From: Phorcus lineatus
Taxonomy: Eukaryota > Mollusca > Gastropoda > Trochida > Trochidae
NCBI GenBank assembly: GCA_921293015.1
Contig: OV121095.1
Coordinates: 35,809,484 to 35,873,483 of the forward strand
Direction: 5' to 3'
Length of the DNA: 64,000 nt
Part shown: piece by piece, positions 25,701 through 36,515 of the stretch
Layout of the letters: each line of letters starts with the position of its first letter
Position numbering within the stretch: the first letter of the stretch is position 1
The notes under the pieces: model-generated
Told to the model about the DNA's origin: nothing
Seen by the model: only the letters and a program-made list of their open reading frames with translations
The model's database searches: none
Made by a program: the position numbers and the translations under genes

Positions 25701-28700
25701 CCGATGATTTTTCATTTCCCTTAATCCAATACTAAAACAAAACTGGTGTTATCCAACCAAACAATAAATACACCCACCTAATGATTATACGAACAAACTT
25801 TGTTGAAATCACAGAATCACAATGTTAAATTGATGGAATATAAACATAACAGCATACTGTAATTGACTTCTGAACAGGGAACGTCCATCAGTTGTGTCAT
25901 CTGAACTCTCACGGGACCAAAAATATCGGTTACACTTTCAGCAGTGACAGGAGGGATTGGCCTGATGTCTAAATACACATCAGGAATCAAACTTATATCG
26001 ACCCATTCCAATTTACTAAAATGGAAGGGCAGTAGTTTTGAAATAGGCTCAAAGGACAAGATGCAACATCATATTAACCTTTTGATTTATTGAAAGAAAT
26101 ATCCATACAGATGGTGAGGTTGGTAGACAAAGACTGAACATGGACATCAGTGAGATGGGTAGATTAAAATTTAGTCTATAAAATATTTTGATAATTTACT
26201 GTTCTTCATCTATATATTCCTTTCTCCGAGCTCTTAATGTGTTCTCAGTCAATCTAGACTTGCTTTATCTAGACTGTATCAAAGGCTTTTATCTATTACA
26301 CAGTCATATAGCAGGACTATGAGATAGGGTCTTACTGTACATGGTTGACGTTACTGAATAACCCCTTCACTGCCAGTTACTACGATTATACGTTTTATGA
26401 GCCTTTCTTGCTTGTAGGGGTGAAAGGGATATTATCAAAAATATATGCAATTATATATGAAAAATTAGGAGATCTATGAAATGTTGTAATGTTATATAAC
26501 AGTTATATAACAAATTCTTATTGCCCATGCACAGATAACAGAACCTAAAGTGTCAGGAATATAATTATGACCATTTCTAATTCACAAATAAAAAAAATTT
26601 CTTATTGCCAACTTGCTGAAATATCAATAACAAATACAATTTCCTTGATTTAATCAAGATTATATAATTCCCTGAAATCACTGAAAAAAATGCCTGCCAA
26701 CCAAATATTGTTTTGTTAAAAAAACGGCCATGTTAAAAGTGGTCAGCAAACCTGACTAGCTTATTGGATTTTGTATTGCTGACTTTCAACATATTAGAAG
26801 ACATGTACAGTTTGTGCGAGGGTTGGTTGATGTAACAAATAACAAGTCCTGATGGCTGTAATGACTCAATGGTTTTTCAAACACTGCCTGTAAAGGACTC
26901 ATGGACTGTGTGCATCCATCAGTTGAAACAGAGATGAGAAACATGAATGCTCTTCAGGGATAAAAGTTAGAAACAACACTTTGAACTTTGACAAGACAGA
27001 AGAGAATTCATTGAGTGGGAAATTAGCGGTAGGGACACCAAAATTTTAAAAGACAGCTGTTTCAAATTACTAGCTATGATTATCCACTTTCCTTTTAACC
27101 CCTTGCATGATAGGGGAGCATTAAGCTCTTCTTGTTGTTTGAATAAGATAAAGTCCCTGTTTTGAGGTGAGGTGAGGTGATTTGGGGTTTAAAGCCGCTT
27201 TCAAGAGTATTTCACTTCTATCAGGGCTTCTAGTATTAGTGCAAGGAGAACCCTGCCAAACCAGTGTGGCTGCGCATTGTGGTGAAACCTGCCAGCATCG
27301 GCTGGAACAAGCGACCCATGGATGTACTATTTTGAAAATATCACATAAAAGATGATATGTGTGTAAAGTAGGACCTATTTTTGAGGATGTCACTCAACAC
27401 AGCCCAGCAACAGACAACTAGTATTAAAACAAACTTTATGAAAAAAAGGTCTCTTGGCTTTCAAAAGAACCTGGGATTAAATGCTGTTTGCTGTAAATCT
27501 TTAGTAAAACCTTTTGAAAGAAAAACTCTAATGAGAACCTGTGAAACTACAATGCTCTGTAAGTGTAGCCCTGACCAGGCAGTCTCTAATCTAGTTATCT
27601 ACAAGAACACACTCTCCTATAAAACCTAAGCTTAGAATCAGCCATGAGTCTCTAGTGAACATCCTGAGATTACAGCCTCAAGACCATGGAGGTTCCAGAC
27701 AGATCAGATGATAGACATAAGATGAAGGGCAACAAATATAGCCATGTTCAGATAGAATTCGGACAAACTGATCATGTGCTTAGATCGTTCAGTACAAAAC
27801 CTTTGGAACTATAAGAATGAAGAGGAAATACATGATCAACCAAGATTGTGGATGTTAATTGGAAAAAAGTTTAGAACTATCAACTTGTTGTAGATATCTC
27901 AGTATTTATTCTCTATAAGAGAAGAATCTCTGCTTACCCCACAAAAACTAAACCTAAGCTAGGACCCTTGTGTGATAAACATCCTTTGAAGCTTGGCAAG
28001 ATTAAGAGAAGACATCACAATCGACGAAGATGCTGGATGTAAGAGAGAGTAAACAACGGAATCCATGACAAGATACTTGTTAATCTAGTTTCTAGGAGGC
28101 AACTTGACTCACTGCCATCCGATAATCTCATTTCCAATGACGTAGACTGTTTGCTGGCAGTCAACAGCCTCTGGACAATGGCAGGAGTCCATGTGCAATA
28201 TTTCACAGGAACCTCATCCTTAATTTAACTTCAACTCTCATCTTACAGGGTGCTATTGTTGACATTTGTCAGTACGTTTTAGTTCATATTTTGGATTACA
28301 TTAAGGTTGCGGGGTTTAACATCTATGGTTGATTGATTGTGCATGGTTTGTTCTTGACTGATCTCATAGCTTGCTGACTACTGGATAGGAAGCGTTCCTG
28401 CACACTCATACTATATTTACAAGGATTAATTTTTGCTTGAGATCACTAAAATATTTTGCATGATTTAAGTCTCACATAAACATCCATTATCCATTATTCT
28501 TAATTTTTGGCTAGTTACTGTTTTTTTTACTGGAATTTATCCTTCCTAATTACTTAGAAAGCTTTGGAAATTTTTTGAAACCAAAGGGAATACCTTTCTA
28601 ATCTTTTTTAAGATAGATAAAACGTCAGAATCAAGTCTTGATTATAAGAAAATCAGAATCCAATCTAAAAAAAACCATCAGTGAATGTAACATTGACTAT

Positions 28701-31700
28701 GATCTAGTTACAGATTTACATCATTAAGTATTATTAAGATGCACTAATAAATGCTGATGCTGCAATTTTCAATTCAGAGACAATATTTATTTATTTATCA
28801 TTATTTAGGCAATAAGGCACTTCATACAAATTAGGTGTACATTTATTTCAATTCAAATCCAATTAAAGCACCTTGCAACAAGACCATTTAAAATATCCCT
28901 AACGTCACTAATCTAAGCAACAACAAATTAGTATTCTCACTTATGATGGGCATTTTCAATTAGCAGGGACCAAATATGAAAGATAACTCTCATCTGTGTT
29001 ATTAAACTATTGTTATATTTAATAACGCTCTAAAATATCAAAATGATAAGTGGTATGTTGCAGATATAATACTGAAATAAAAGACTAAAGGAACAAACAT
29101 GAGAACTCACAACAATAACTGTTCACATAGTCCCTACAAGATACAATAGATACGTCTCTCTGAATCATTTAAAAAAACAAAAACCATCTCTACTCACCTC
29201 TTGTATATTCCTCACTGGTGGTAAGCTGTGCCTCTTCTTCTCCACACTTATCTCCCTTGAATCTTGCTGCTCTCCTAACGTCTCATTCATAAAACATATC
29301 TGCAAGTTCATCCCACTTTGCAGCCTTGTCTGTAAGTTTGGTCTTTTGAAAGTCCTTTCATTGTAATAGTACTCCTCGTCTGTACCCATTGCAAGCTTGC
29401 GGCGAATTTCCTCACGGTCATTGAGACGTGTCTGGAAGAGAGAATAAAATATTTCAAAATGTAAAACCACAACTTTGATTACATTGTTGATATACAATAA
29501 AAACTTTGGCATGAGATTAACATATTCTGCGTTTTCTCTTGTAGAATCCCTTATTCTCTGCAAGAAACTGAAAATGAAACCAATCAACATAAATACATAA
29601 ACCATATAGCATTTCTCGATTCATCTAAAGTTGAACATATGTAAATGTTCATCAACACACTTTAAAAATGTTTTACTATCTAAGCATCTATCAAGCAACC
29701 AGCAAATGGTCTGAAATATCACAAAGACGTGTATCACTCTAATGATTCTAAATCATGATATATATATATATATGTATATGAAAAAAGTTTACAATCTTGA
29801 AATTGTTTTCCAGCTCCCAGGTATTGAATATGAAAAAATATGAAGTTAGAAGTAAATACAATCCATTTTAATGGCTAGCGCTTTCAGCTCAACGAGCCTC
29901 TTCAGTATGTATACATACATATAACCCTTATAGGTAAATTATATTTCCTCAAACAGGAAGAAAAAATATGTATTGGAATAAGATTAATTTTTGAGAATTA
30001 AATGTTTATTCACATCTTCATGATATTTAAAAGAAATTCTATCAACTAATTTCAATTAAAAAAAATATATATAATATTATATACACTCAGCTAATTATCA
30101 ACTAATTATTCATACTTAAAAGAAATATTCACACGCTGTGATGTACAGACTCATCTAATGACAGCTCAAAAAGATGTTAAGTTCATGGAAACAAGTAAAA
30201 AAATCTGCCTTAAACTCAAGGGAACAACTAAAAAAGCTCCCTTAAACTCTTTTTGCTCTTTAATCTGTCTCAAAGCCAATAAACAGTGCAGGCTGCCACC
30301 TGAAAACCTTAAGTGTCTAAGATGTCTGTCATTCTGACACTGAGGCCAAATAACGTATCGTCAGCACTTCTTCCAACCTCTCCCCTTACCCATCATGCAC
30401 CATAATTTGAAACCACACTGACTTGTACCTAAAACCATTAAGTCCCTTCAAATCCATCATATTGTATTGATAAAAGGATGCTACTTATAATCTTGTTTCA
30501 TTAATTCACATCTCAAAACATGAAAAGCTTAAACGTCTTAATTGTAAATGTCTGCGATCAAATTACATCTAAGTATGTCTACCGCATCATTCAGAACCCA
30601 TCACTTTGTATCAATTTGACAGATAAAAACCAAAAGTTTTGAAATGTCCATCAAATGCTGAATTACTTTCATCAAGCCTGTGTGCCTACCACAAATTATT
30701 ACCAATTTTGCTTCATCTGGCATCACAAGTTTACACCTTTAATTCTGGCGACAAATTCTTTGGAGGATTGACACATAATATAGTCAAGTGCTTGAAATGT
30801 CTACTGAAGTAACTATCAATAAATTGCTTGCCAGACACCCGTGAATAAGGTTGTTGGAAAGAAACTTGTGAAGTGAAAATGCTGATGTAGCAAATTTAGA
30901 ACCTTGCCTAAAGGAAATTACAGTTTTATTGGCAACTAGACGACCCCTCAAGGTGAGAAAATGGCGGTTTCTACTTTGTTATTCCTTCATCACTACAGAT
31001 TCCTACTCTTCAGATATGTTGTTGCATCGATCATGTTTGGCAGTGTGATAAAAAATCAATTGGACATATTTCTTGCATCAGATTTAAATGCCAGGAGACT
31101 TGTACAAATACTCATTGGTATTTGAAGAGATGGCAATAAATTTTATTCGCTAATATCATACATCTGATCCCTGCAATACTGACTCAGCTTGACAGGGCAT
31201 TTTTTTTTTAAATAAACAGATTTTGAGATTCTAGTTAATAAAAGAATAAATTCTGAAAAACTGTGACTTTTTTAAAAATCATGACTTAAATAGTCAATTG
31301 ATGAAAAAATTGGAACTGCAGGCAAAAAGGATGACACACTTTAATACCAGGTTTGAAATTATGTCTACAAACCAATAACCAGTTTTACATTTCTTTACAA
31401 TTCTAATCAGTAATTGAGTACGGATTTAGTGTTAATTTAATGTTGTGCAAATGGTTTCTGCTGAAATAAATGTTGTACTTCTATTTTGTATGAGATTAAA
31501 TTAATTCATACAGATATCATTTTCCTGGATGCTACGTTTATTTCTGTAACAGTCTTTCAGGAGCCTAAAATAATTTTAAAAATAAGAAAACGAGAACACC
31601 TTCACTGATTTCAGCATTCAGATTCTTCAATGCTATTAAATAATAGTCCAACACTATTGCATATTCAGGAAATTTCATATAATTTTGTAGGATTTGTTTC

Positions 31701-33477
31701 ATTCAACTGATCAATACCATATTTATGATCTCATCTGTACTACAATAAAATTAACATTTAATCGTTTTTAATCAGGTTTCACACTGTGATAATTAGATGG
31801 ATAAAACACTAATCTGCACATTAATAGAGCAAAAAGGGGTTACTTTGTAATAGTTCATTTTTATTTCCAGAAACCCTGACCTAAATTGAAGACAGTGACA
31901 AACAACTTACAATAGTTTTTGTTGATAATATTTCTAAACCACAGGGTGACCCTGACAGATTAAACTGTCCCAAGGGACAAGAGGAAAGTAAACAAAAGAA
32001 TATATAGATAAACAGTGATCGAGGACATTTATTTATCAGAGACCGGCAAAATTGATATATAATTACTTATGATACTGATGTATAAATTTCAATAAAACAT
32101 AAAAACAACAAAAGATTTATAAAATAAGAGAGATATACAATATAATTTAACAAACTAATACAAATGTAAATGTAGTCCTCAGTAAAAACTTGATACTAAA
32201 GTATGATGCTTTAGAAATAGCCAATAAACTGTAGAACCTGTCTATTATTGAGTTCTGGTTCATAGCACTAATTAAAAAATCAATGATTATTAGAAAAACA
32301 AAATTACCTTAATCATGTCTGTGCAATGAATTCCTGGATTAAACTATAGTTCTACCTTCAACAAGCATTTATACTAGATGTATGATTGATGCCATTTCAT
32401 GTTGAACTCCTCGTTAATTTCTCAATGACATTGCTTAACATTTCCGCTTCTTGATAGCATTTCCTGATTATTCAACTATAAATAAACTCCAACTCTCTCA
32501 ACTCAAGTGCTTCCCATGTTGGAGGCTGGTTACCATCAACAAAAACATGAAGTTCTAAACAATGATTCCTGAAGTATATAGTTGTTAATGAGTATAAGTT
32601 CAGAATGTGTTTATGCAAAGATGTTAATTAACCATGTAAAGGAGTTTCTCTTTCTAGAGTTGACAGTCATTAAAGTTATGCACACTTTGGTATAAAATGA
32701 GACACCATTTTGATGATTTTATTGCTAGAAATTAGATAAATAAAAAAAGTAAATGAACTGACATAAACATTCATTTTCAATATGACCTAATCAGCCTCTC
32801 TAGCAAAAGAGGTGAGGGGATATTGGGTTTAATGCCGCTTTCAAGAGTATTTCACTTATATCACGGCTGCTATTAATATGGCAGGGAGTAATAAAGCCAG
32901 CATCACCATTGTTGCTATGTGTTACATATTGTTGCTATGTGTTACATATTGTTGCTATGTGTTACATATTGTTGCTATGTGTTACATTGAAACCTGCGAG
33001 CGTCGGCTAGAACTAGCGAACCATAGGTGGTTCTGCACTGAAATTCAGTGTAGCATTGGACCCAAAACTAAGTGCATGCAGAACAGTTCTCTACTGCAGA
33101 CAAAGCTGCAGAGCCCCTGGCAGGATTCGAACCACAGACCTTTTTAAATGACATACAACCTTCTTCACGACATGATTTGGTACCAAACTCACTCTTGCTT
33201 CCATTAAGCAAACCATTAAAAAAACTGAAATACATATACTGAAATTCTCAAACATTGATGATTTTTTCCCACTCATGCATGGTTGCATTTATTCAAAGCT
33301 CTTATTATTTTTTATTTCACTTTAATTTTGATTAAGATAACGACCTTCACATATTTCACTTCCGTAACAACTTACCTGTGGCTGGAGAAAGCTCCACTGC
33401 TCTTCATTGTGTGTAGAGAACTCTCTCACAGTAAAGTCCAAGTCTAAGTCCTCTACCTCTCCACCGACATCACTCAT
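13699..33477 (-). CDS. SCHIP1: SCHIP1 orthologue, complete seven-exon gene (285 aa)
   Basis: SCHIP1 binds the NF2 tumour suppressor (schwannomin/merlin). The vertebrate IQCJ-SCHIP1 form binds ankyrin at axon initial segments and nodes, and Drosophila Schip1 acts upstream in Hippo signalling. The exons, 5' to 3' on the minus strand, are 33477-33376, 29431-29198, 18870-18718, 16678-16607, 16347-16230, 15479-15386 and 13783-13699. They total 858 nt, and all phases agree. Residues 1-34 are acidic. Residues 35-112 hold the family signature [12 protein letters not shown] (about 70-81). Residues 145-163 carry [16 protein letters not shown]. Residues 171-184 read [14 protein letters not shown]. Residues 208-270 form a leucine-rich coiled coil ([30 protein letters not shown]). 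An in-frame TGA lies 9 bases before the ATG, supporting this start for this transcript. No IQ motif is seen; alternative upstream exons are possible. The protein is shorter than the long vertebrate isoform. Confidence 0.92.
14370..14472. mobile_element. Foldback element in SCHIP1 intron 6
   Basis: Imperfect inverted arms of about 30 bp lie at 14370-14402 and 14443-14472, containing GGATAACAACTT. A related single arm is at 62424-62450, so this is a small dispersed family. Confidence 0.6.
14940..15130 (+). repeat. Degenerate tRNA-like SINE fragment (weak)
   Basis: Head-like sequence cctagttgacagagccctcg is followed by ggccaaggttcacattg, which resembles degenerate A and B boxes in the right order and spacing. 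No duplication or tail is visible. Confidence 0.3.
15386..15479 (-). CDS. SCHIP1: SCHIP1 exon 6 (coiled-coil core)
   Basis: Encodes [14 protein letters not shown], then [10 protein letters not shown] and DIEDLS, nearly identical in pattern to the vertebrate coiled coil. The acceptor is CATATGTCCAG, with a weak pyrimidine tract. The exon ends AGCAG|GTAGAA: the donor overlaps an apparent TAG stop at 15382-15384. I take the splice rather than the stop, because the next exon continues the family's C-terminus. Confidence 0.85.
15600..16214. repeat. 24-bp minisatellite in SCHIP1 intron 5
   Basis: Eight exact-length 24-bp units at 15911-16102 have the core aggatcaacatcaacacgag followed by aaac. Degenerate copies extend down to about 15600 and up to 16214. 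Because 24 is a multiple of 3 and the unit lacks stops, both strands stay open in several frames (Gly-Ser-Thr repeats one way, Val-Asp repeats the other). These are not genes. The array makes up most of a 750-bp intron. Confidence 0.95.
16230..16347 (-). CDS. SCHIP1: SCHIP1 exon 5 (coiled-coil start)
   Basis: Encodes [13 protein letters not shown] then [21 protein letters not shown], matching vertebrate [21 protein letters not shown]. The acceptor is GTTTGTGAAAG, the donor GAGA|GTGAGT at 16229, phase 1. The donor lies only about 15 bp from the end of the intron-5 minisatellite. Confidence 0.9.
16607..16678 (-). CDS. SCHIP1: SCHIP1 exon 4
   Basis: This 72-nt exon encodes [20 protein letters not shown] then IADM. 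It matches vertebrate [20 protein letters not shown]. The acceptor is TTTTTGTTCCAG, the donor ATG|GTATGT. Phase 0 on both sides makes it a possible cassette exon. It is too short to stand out as an open frame. Confidence 0.9.
17050..18711. repeat. SCHIP1: 43-bp tandem array copied from the exon-3 splice junction (SCHIP1 intron 3)
   Basis: Thirty-six units begin with ctag (or cttg) at 17050 and every 43 bp to 18555, with no insertion or deletion. Two degenerate units follow (cctcaac 18624, cctcacc 18669), and the same phase then lands on the real exon-3 donor (cctcacc 18712-18718; spacings 43, 45, 43). On the minus strand each unit reads CTAGYTTTTGCTCAG then GTGAGGAG, a copy of exon 3's last codons plus donor. 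Twenty-seven units keep CAG|GTGAG. Nine read TTAG|TTGAG instead (those starting 17265, 17394, 17523, 17609, 17652, 17781, 18082, 18469, 18512). Confidence 0.97.
18718..18870 (-). CDS. SCHIP1: SCHIP1 exon 3 (source of the adjacent 43-bp array)
   Basis: Encodes 51 residues: a basic-polar start ([13 protein letters not shown]), a Gly/Glu-rich low-complexity stretch encoded by a cccctcc-rich run, then [18 protein letters not shown], which matches the vertebrate LTRQKKLQAEAKMALA helix. The acceptor is TTTGTCTTGCAG, the donor GCTCAG|GTGAGGAG at 18717. Read-through would add 22 residues and then a stop at 18649. The last 20 or so bases plus the donor are repeated as the tandem array that fills the following intron. 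Confidence 0.92.
19995..20190. repeat. 47-bp tandem repeat, about 4 copies
   Basis: tggaataacag recurs at 20048, 20095 and 20142, exactly 47 bp apart, with a diverged copy near 20000 and fainter relatives back to 19640. The unit contains atattcaatgac and aatgtatctttcagag. Confidence 0.85.
20410..21040. repeat. 37-bp tandem array with 226-bp higher-order repeat
   Basis: The basic unit is about 37 bp (agcaaattcaaccaagaaaa then tgataatatgctaacac). A block of six variant units, recognised by ctataattcaagc at 20521 and again at 20747, is duplicated with a 226-bp offset, including a shortened unit (aaaatgatatgc). Confidence 0.9.
21991..22297 (+). repeat. Duplicated segment, copy 1
   Basis: Runs from taagtctcacataaacatcc to aattcagagacat. 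It matches 28466-28782 in the same orientation at high identity, with one roughly 13-bp indel. Both copies lie in SCHIP1 intron 2. Either it is a dispersed repeat or a local duplication. Confidence 0.85.
23240..23505. mobile_element. Two SINE pieces of opposite orientation joined
   Basis: 23240-23330 is the Nin-DC-like body in the minus orientation (ggctgctagtattattgcag). From about 23345 a plus-oriented tRNA head follows (A box TGGTTAGCACA, B box GGTTTGAATCC) with its own body (tttgtctgcagtagagaac) to about 23505. Both belong to the family at 7368. Confidence 0.7.
27164..27325 (-). mobile_element. Truncated Nin-DC-like SINE copy
   Basis: Contains gaggtgaggtgaggtg, ggggtttaaagccgctttca and gtgaaacctgccagcatcgg, matching the 3' two-fifths of the 7368 element. 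The tRNA head is missing. Confidence 0.75.
28466..28782 (+). repeat. Duplicated segment, copy 2
   Basis: Partner of 21991-22297. This copy has an extra ttttttttactgg in the middle. No target duplication or tail was found at its ends. Confidence 0.85.
29198..29431 (-). CDS. SCHIP1: SCHIP1 exon 2 (MNLQICF motif)
   Basis: Encodes 78 residues: REEIRRKLA, a [11 protein letters not shown] segment, [11 protein letters not shown] and a charged linker ending PPVRNIQE. The MNLQICF block is the most recognisable SCHIP1 signature. The acceptor is ATTCTCTCTTCCAG, the donor GAG|GTGAGTA. Both ends are phase 0, so the exon could be skipped without a frameshift. Confidence 0.92.
29755..29930 (-). mobile_element. 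Penelope-like element fragment with hammerhead-like core (tentative)
   Basis: An AT repeat (29756-29772) is followed by a stretch whose minus strand reads CTGAAGA (29905-29899), a GGCTC/GAGCT hairpin and GAAA (29885-29882), then the palindrome AGCGCT. This matches the CUGANGA...GAAA layout of minimal hammerhead ribozymes reported in Penelope-like elements. Pairing in stem I next to the core is poor. No reverse transcriptase frame is nearby. Confidence 0.35.
32808..33140 (-). mobile_element. Nin-DC-like SINE copy with internal tandem expansion
   Basis: Shares ggtttaatgccgctttcaag, tatcacggctgc and a B box (GGTTCGAATCC on the minus strand, 33123-33133) with the 7368 element. The A-box half of the head is cut off at about 33140. 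A 20-bp unit has expanded inside it (32911-32987). The 89-codon frame here is a by-product. Confidence 0.8.
32911..32987. repeat. 20-bp tandem repeat inside a SINE
   Basis: gttgctatgtgttacatatt occurs three times, followed by a partial fourth copy. The unit derives from the SINE body segment that reads gtggctatgcattgcggtg in the 7368 copy. Confidence 0.9.
33376..33477 (-). CDS. SCHIP1: SCHIP1 exon 1 (start codon)
   Basis: Encodes 34 residues, [15 protein letters not shown] then [16 protein letters not shown]. It is acidic and probably disordered. The donor is CAG|GTAAG (minus strand, 33375). The ATG at 33477 is preceded in frame by TGA GAG ACA, so translation cannot start further upstream without splicing. 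An initiator is not defined: no clear TATA box is visible before it. Confidence 0.8.
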
Positions 33478-36285
33478 TGTCTCTCATTATCTACCTGCCT
33501 AGAACACCTTTAACGAGCTACACAGGTAGGACAGGTGAGCTGCATATAACATTCTCCTAAACTCCCACAACTGCTGAATATTTCAAACCTGCCTCACCTG
33601 TTCAGGGATGCAGAAGTTAATCCAAGGTTACAATGAAGAGAAATATAATGGTTCTGCCTTCCACAATTCCACAAGAGGAAATATTCCAAAGGCTAAAGAG
33701 GAAATTATTACTCTGAATTTGTAAATTACAAGTTATGCAAAGTAAGAGCAAAGGTTACAATGGAAAGGATAATAGTGAGCATAAAGGTTTCCAAAACAAT
33801 CCTAGAAACTTGAATAGAAACTTGAATCTGCATTATTTTTGTTTAAAAATTTAGAATGGTCAAGAACAACTTTATCTCAAGAATAGAAAAGAAATTTGAC
33901 AAAAAGGACCATGTGGGGGAAGATGATAAGCAAGTAGAATATATTGTAAATATTCAAACAGAAAAAAATACGGACAAAATGTGACAAATTCAACAAGACG
34001 ATTTCTTACCAACTTCAAACCTGAAACATTGTAAGAAAACAGAATAGAATAACCCAAAAGCTAAATCTTATGGCATTGCAATGCTTTACAACAAAAAAGG
34101 AACTTTCTCGGGTAAAACAGTACCCCAAATGTCATTTGTACAATTCTTACTGAAGGCAGAAGAAAATCTCAAGGACAAACGATCAACTTTTGACAATCAT
34201 AACATCCATAAAGCAACAATAAGGCTTCCATGTTTCAATAAAGTGATTAAGTAATAGGAGAACCACAGTAGACAGGAAATAACCATATGTCATGACAACA
34301 GCCCTCTAGACAGATATTGGATTGTGTCGAAAGGTAAACATGTTGTTAGAGTAAACATCAACCATGGACACACACGCAGAAGCAAATAATAAAAGTTCTC
34401 AATAACAGAGCATAACAGCAAATAAAGATTCGTTAATGATTGCTCTTCTACACGCAAGGGTGATGCCTAACTGATCATTAACCAGTACAAACTCTTCTCA
34501 TTTAGAAGACTTAAGAAAGGCTATACCTCCTACTGGCTGGCCTCTTATCAATTCCATCTATACATCATTCAGGGCACCTCCTGCAACTGTTTTTTTTATC
34601 TGAAAATTTTTCAGCCTTGAAAGATCGTGCAAAGACTCTTTATTGACTTATTTACTACAGCACTGCATGAAATAGTCCAACAAAAAAAGGTTCTTTGTGA
34701 AACTTTAAACTCTGGAGACTTAACAACTGGCTTCCTCAGTCCGTCTACCATTAATCATTCCGCCATTGGTAAAAGTCCATAAAAAAACCAACAACTTCTT
34801 CCAAAAAAACTTCAAACTCAGATGACTTCATGAGTGACCGTTGGTTAAAATAAGGCTACAGGAATTCTTTTTCAGTATTTTGTAAGAATCTAATACATTT
34901 TTTACCTCACTTAAAGGCTTATAAAGGCCTTTTTCCACCTTTGTGCTTCTGACCCACAGACCATACCACTGCTGAATGTCATTCTAAAACATCCATTTCA
35001 TGTTAAATGTCCATTTGCTTTTATCAGCATGTTAACTATACTACTGCCATGGGCTTCAATTTTCTCCCTGTCTCCAGCATGTTGTTTGCAAAACTCTTCT
35101 AGCATGAACTTATCCAATTCTTCTGTATCCAGAAGCTAAACTTCCCTTGCAAGAAAATGTAACAAAGTTTTAATCTAAAAAGAAAAACCTTCATTTAAAG
35201 AAACAGAATTGCAAATTAACCAAATGATTGAGCACATTATAAATACTAACGCTCAAATGATGAAGGAAGTAATTTCAAATACACTTTCTAGCAAATGGTT
35301 TCAATCTATTTCTTGTAGGATTGGAACAGATATTTGATACAGCACACGTTGTTGGATAAAAAAAGAATGAAAACTTGAATAAGGGAAACTTTATCTTGAA
35401 ACCTTTCGAGAGAGATTACACAAAAGTTTTATCCAAAAAAAGTTTTCTGAAAGCACCTATCACCATTAGAAACTGATTCATTAGACTAAAATGTTGTTCA
35501 GACACAAATTCAATAAACTATTCACTGAATGAACAAATTCCGCTATTTAATCTTGAGTTTTATCCCTCTACTGTGATACGGGTCGGAGCTCCATTTACAT
35601 CTAATACTTAACTGTCTGGCTAAGCCAAAGGTCCTTTACAACTCATCCCTGACCAAACAACAAGCACTTGACCTATAGTCTACAGCCATTGGTCAATTCT
35701 ACTGATCTATTGACCAATCATTTAAAGCTCCCCAGAGACAAGAGAGAGTTTGACTAATGAGTAGGAGAGTAAATACGATTCATCAATTTGGAACACAGTT
35801 CCATCAAACAATCGTGGACAAATAGCTTAAACCACCTCAGACCAATATGGAAATTAGATCTGCCAAACTATGGTCGTAATGTTGAATGGACATATAAATA
35901 CTTAACTTAATTTGTCTGCAGAATGGTGAAAGTTGTTATAAACTGTCTACATCTTTGTCCAGAAGGAATAAGTTATACAGGATTGATACTGGACTCAGCT
36001 ATAAAACAATTTTTAAAAATTTCTTAACCTCTGAGGAACCTCTGACTTTCAATAGCTGCAGGGGCTCTGTTGTTTTATGTTATGATGGAATCAAGTTAGA
36101 AAAGAGACTTGGCAATAAATCAACTTTCTGTATCTAAGTTAAAATATTTTGGAAATTCAAAGAACTCGCCGGTTCTTTTCCAAATGTATCAAAGATAATG
36201 TGGGCCAAAATTTTCTAATTTCTCTAAGTGGTCAGATAACATTGGCTTAAAACAATCCTGGTGCCAAGAGAGTTTCATGAATGGC
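33478..36285. other. 5' flank of SCHIP1, promoter region not resolved
   Basis: No CpG-rich island, TATA box or upstream coding exon can be pointed to. In this orientation the region before the ATG carries stops in all frames. Transcript starts would need RNA evidence. Confidence 0.4.
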
Positions 36286-36289
36286 TCAT

Positions 36290-36515
36290 GAACATAACAG
36301 TGTTTAATTAGAACCACACTATCTGCAATAGAACAAATTTTTGTACTTTTTCGGGTCGAGTCCATTGCTGGATTTGAACCCACACCCTCAGAGTCCGGCA
36401 ACACCGCCAGCATTGACCATACCAGCAGCTAACCAAATCATTTATTTCACAGACTCAAATAGAAAAAAGAACAAGAATTTGTACTATTTCAGATAGTGTG
36501 ATCCCAAATATAAGA
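36290..36515 (-). mobile_element. tRNA-derived SINE, second family
   Basis: On the minus strand a TTAGCTGCTGGT A-box-like start (near 36430) and a B box GGTTCAAATCC (36368-36378) precede the tail-side motif gatagtgtg. A further plus-oriented gatagtgtgatcccaaata at 36493-36511 repeats that motif. Related copies are at 52782-53040. Confidence 0.6.

Larger units (their letters stand above)
18871..29197 (-). other. SCHIP1: SCHIP1 intron 2 (10.3 kb)
   Basis: No exon with conserved SCHIP1 sequence is seen in it, and vertebrate proteins have only a short linker here. It holds a 47-bp array near 20000, a 37-bp array near 20400-21040, two SINE sites and a duplicated 310-bp segment. The 80-codon minus frame at 25817-26059 lacks usable splice sites. 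Confidence 0.75.
29432..33375 (-). other. SCHIP1: SCHIP1 intron 1 (3.9 kb)
   Basis: AT-rich. Besides the Penelope-like fragment and the SINE near 32808, no further exon or structured repeat is evident. Confidence 0.7.

Noticed and set aside
25817-26059. 80-codon minus-strand frame with non-random-looking composition
   Set aside because: It lies in SCHIP1 intron 2 without matching donor and acceptor sites and does not match the SCHIP1 family. It may be an old transposon piece.
29165-29605. Reading the 146-codon frame as one protein starting at 29605
   Set aside because: Only 29198-29431 is conserved. The upstream part is intron 1 before a clear acceptor (CTCTCTTCCAG).
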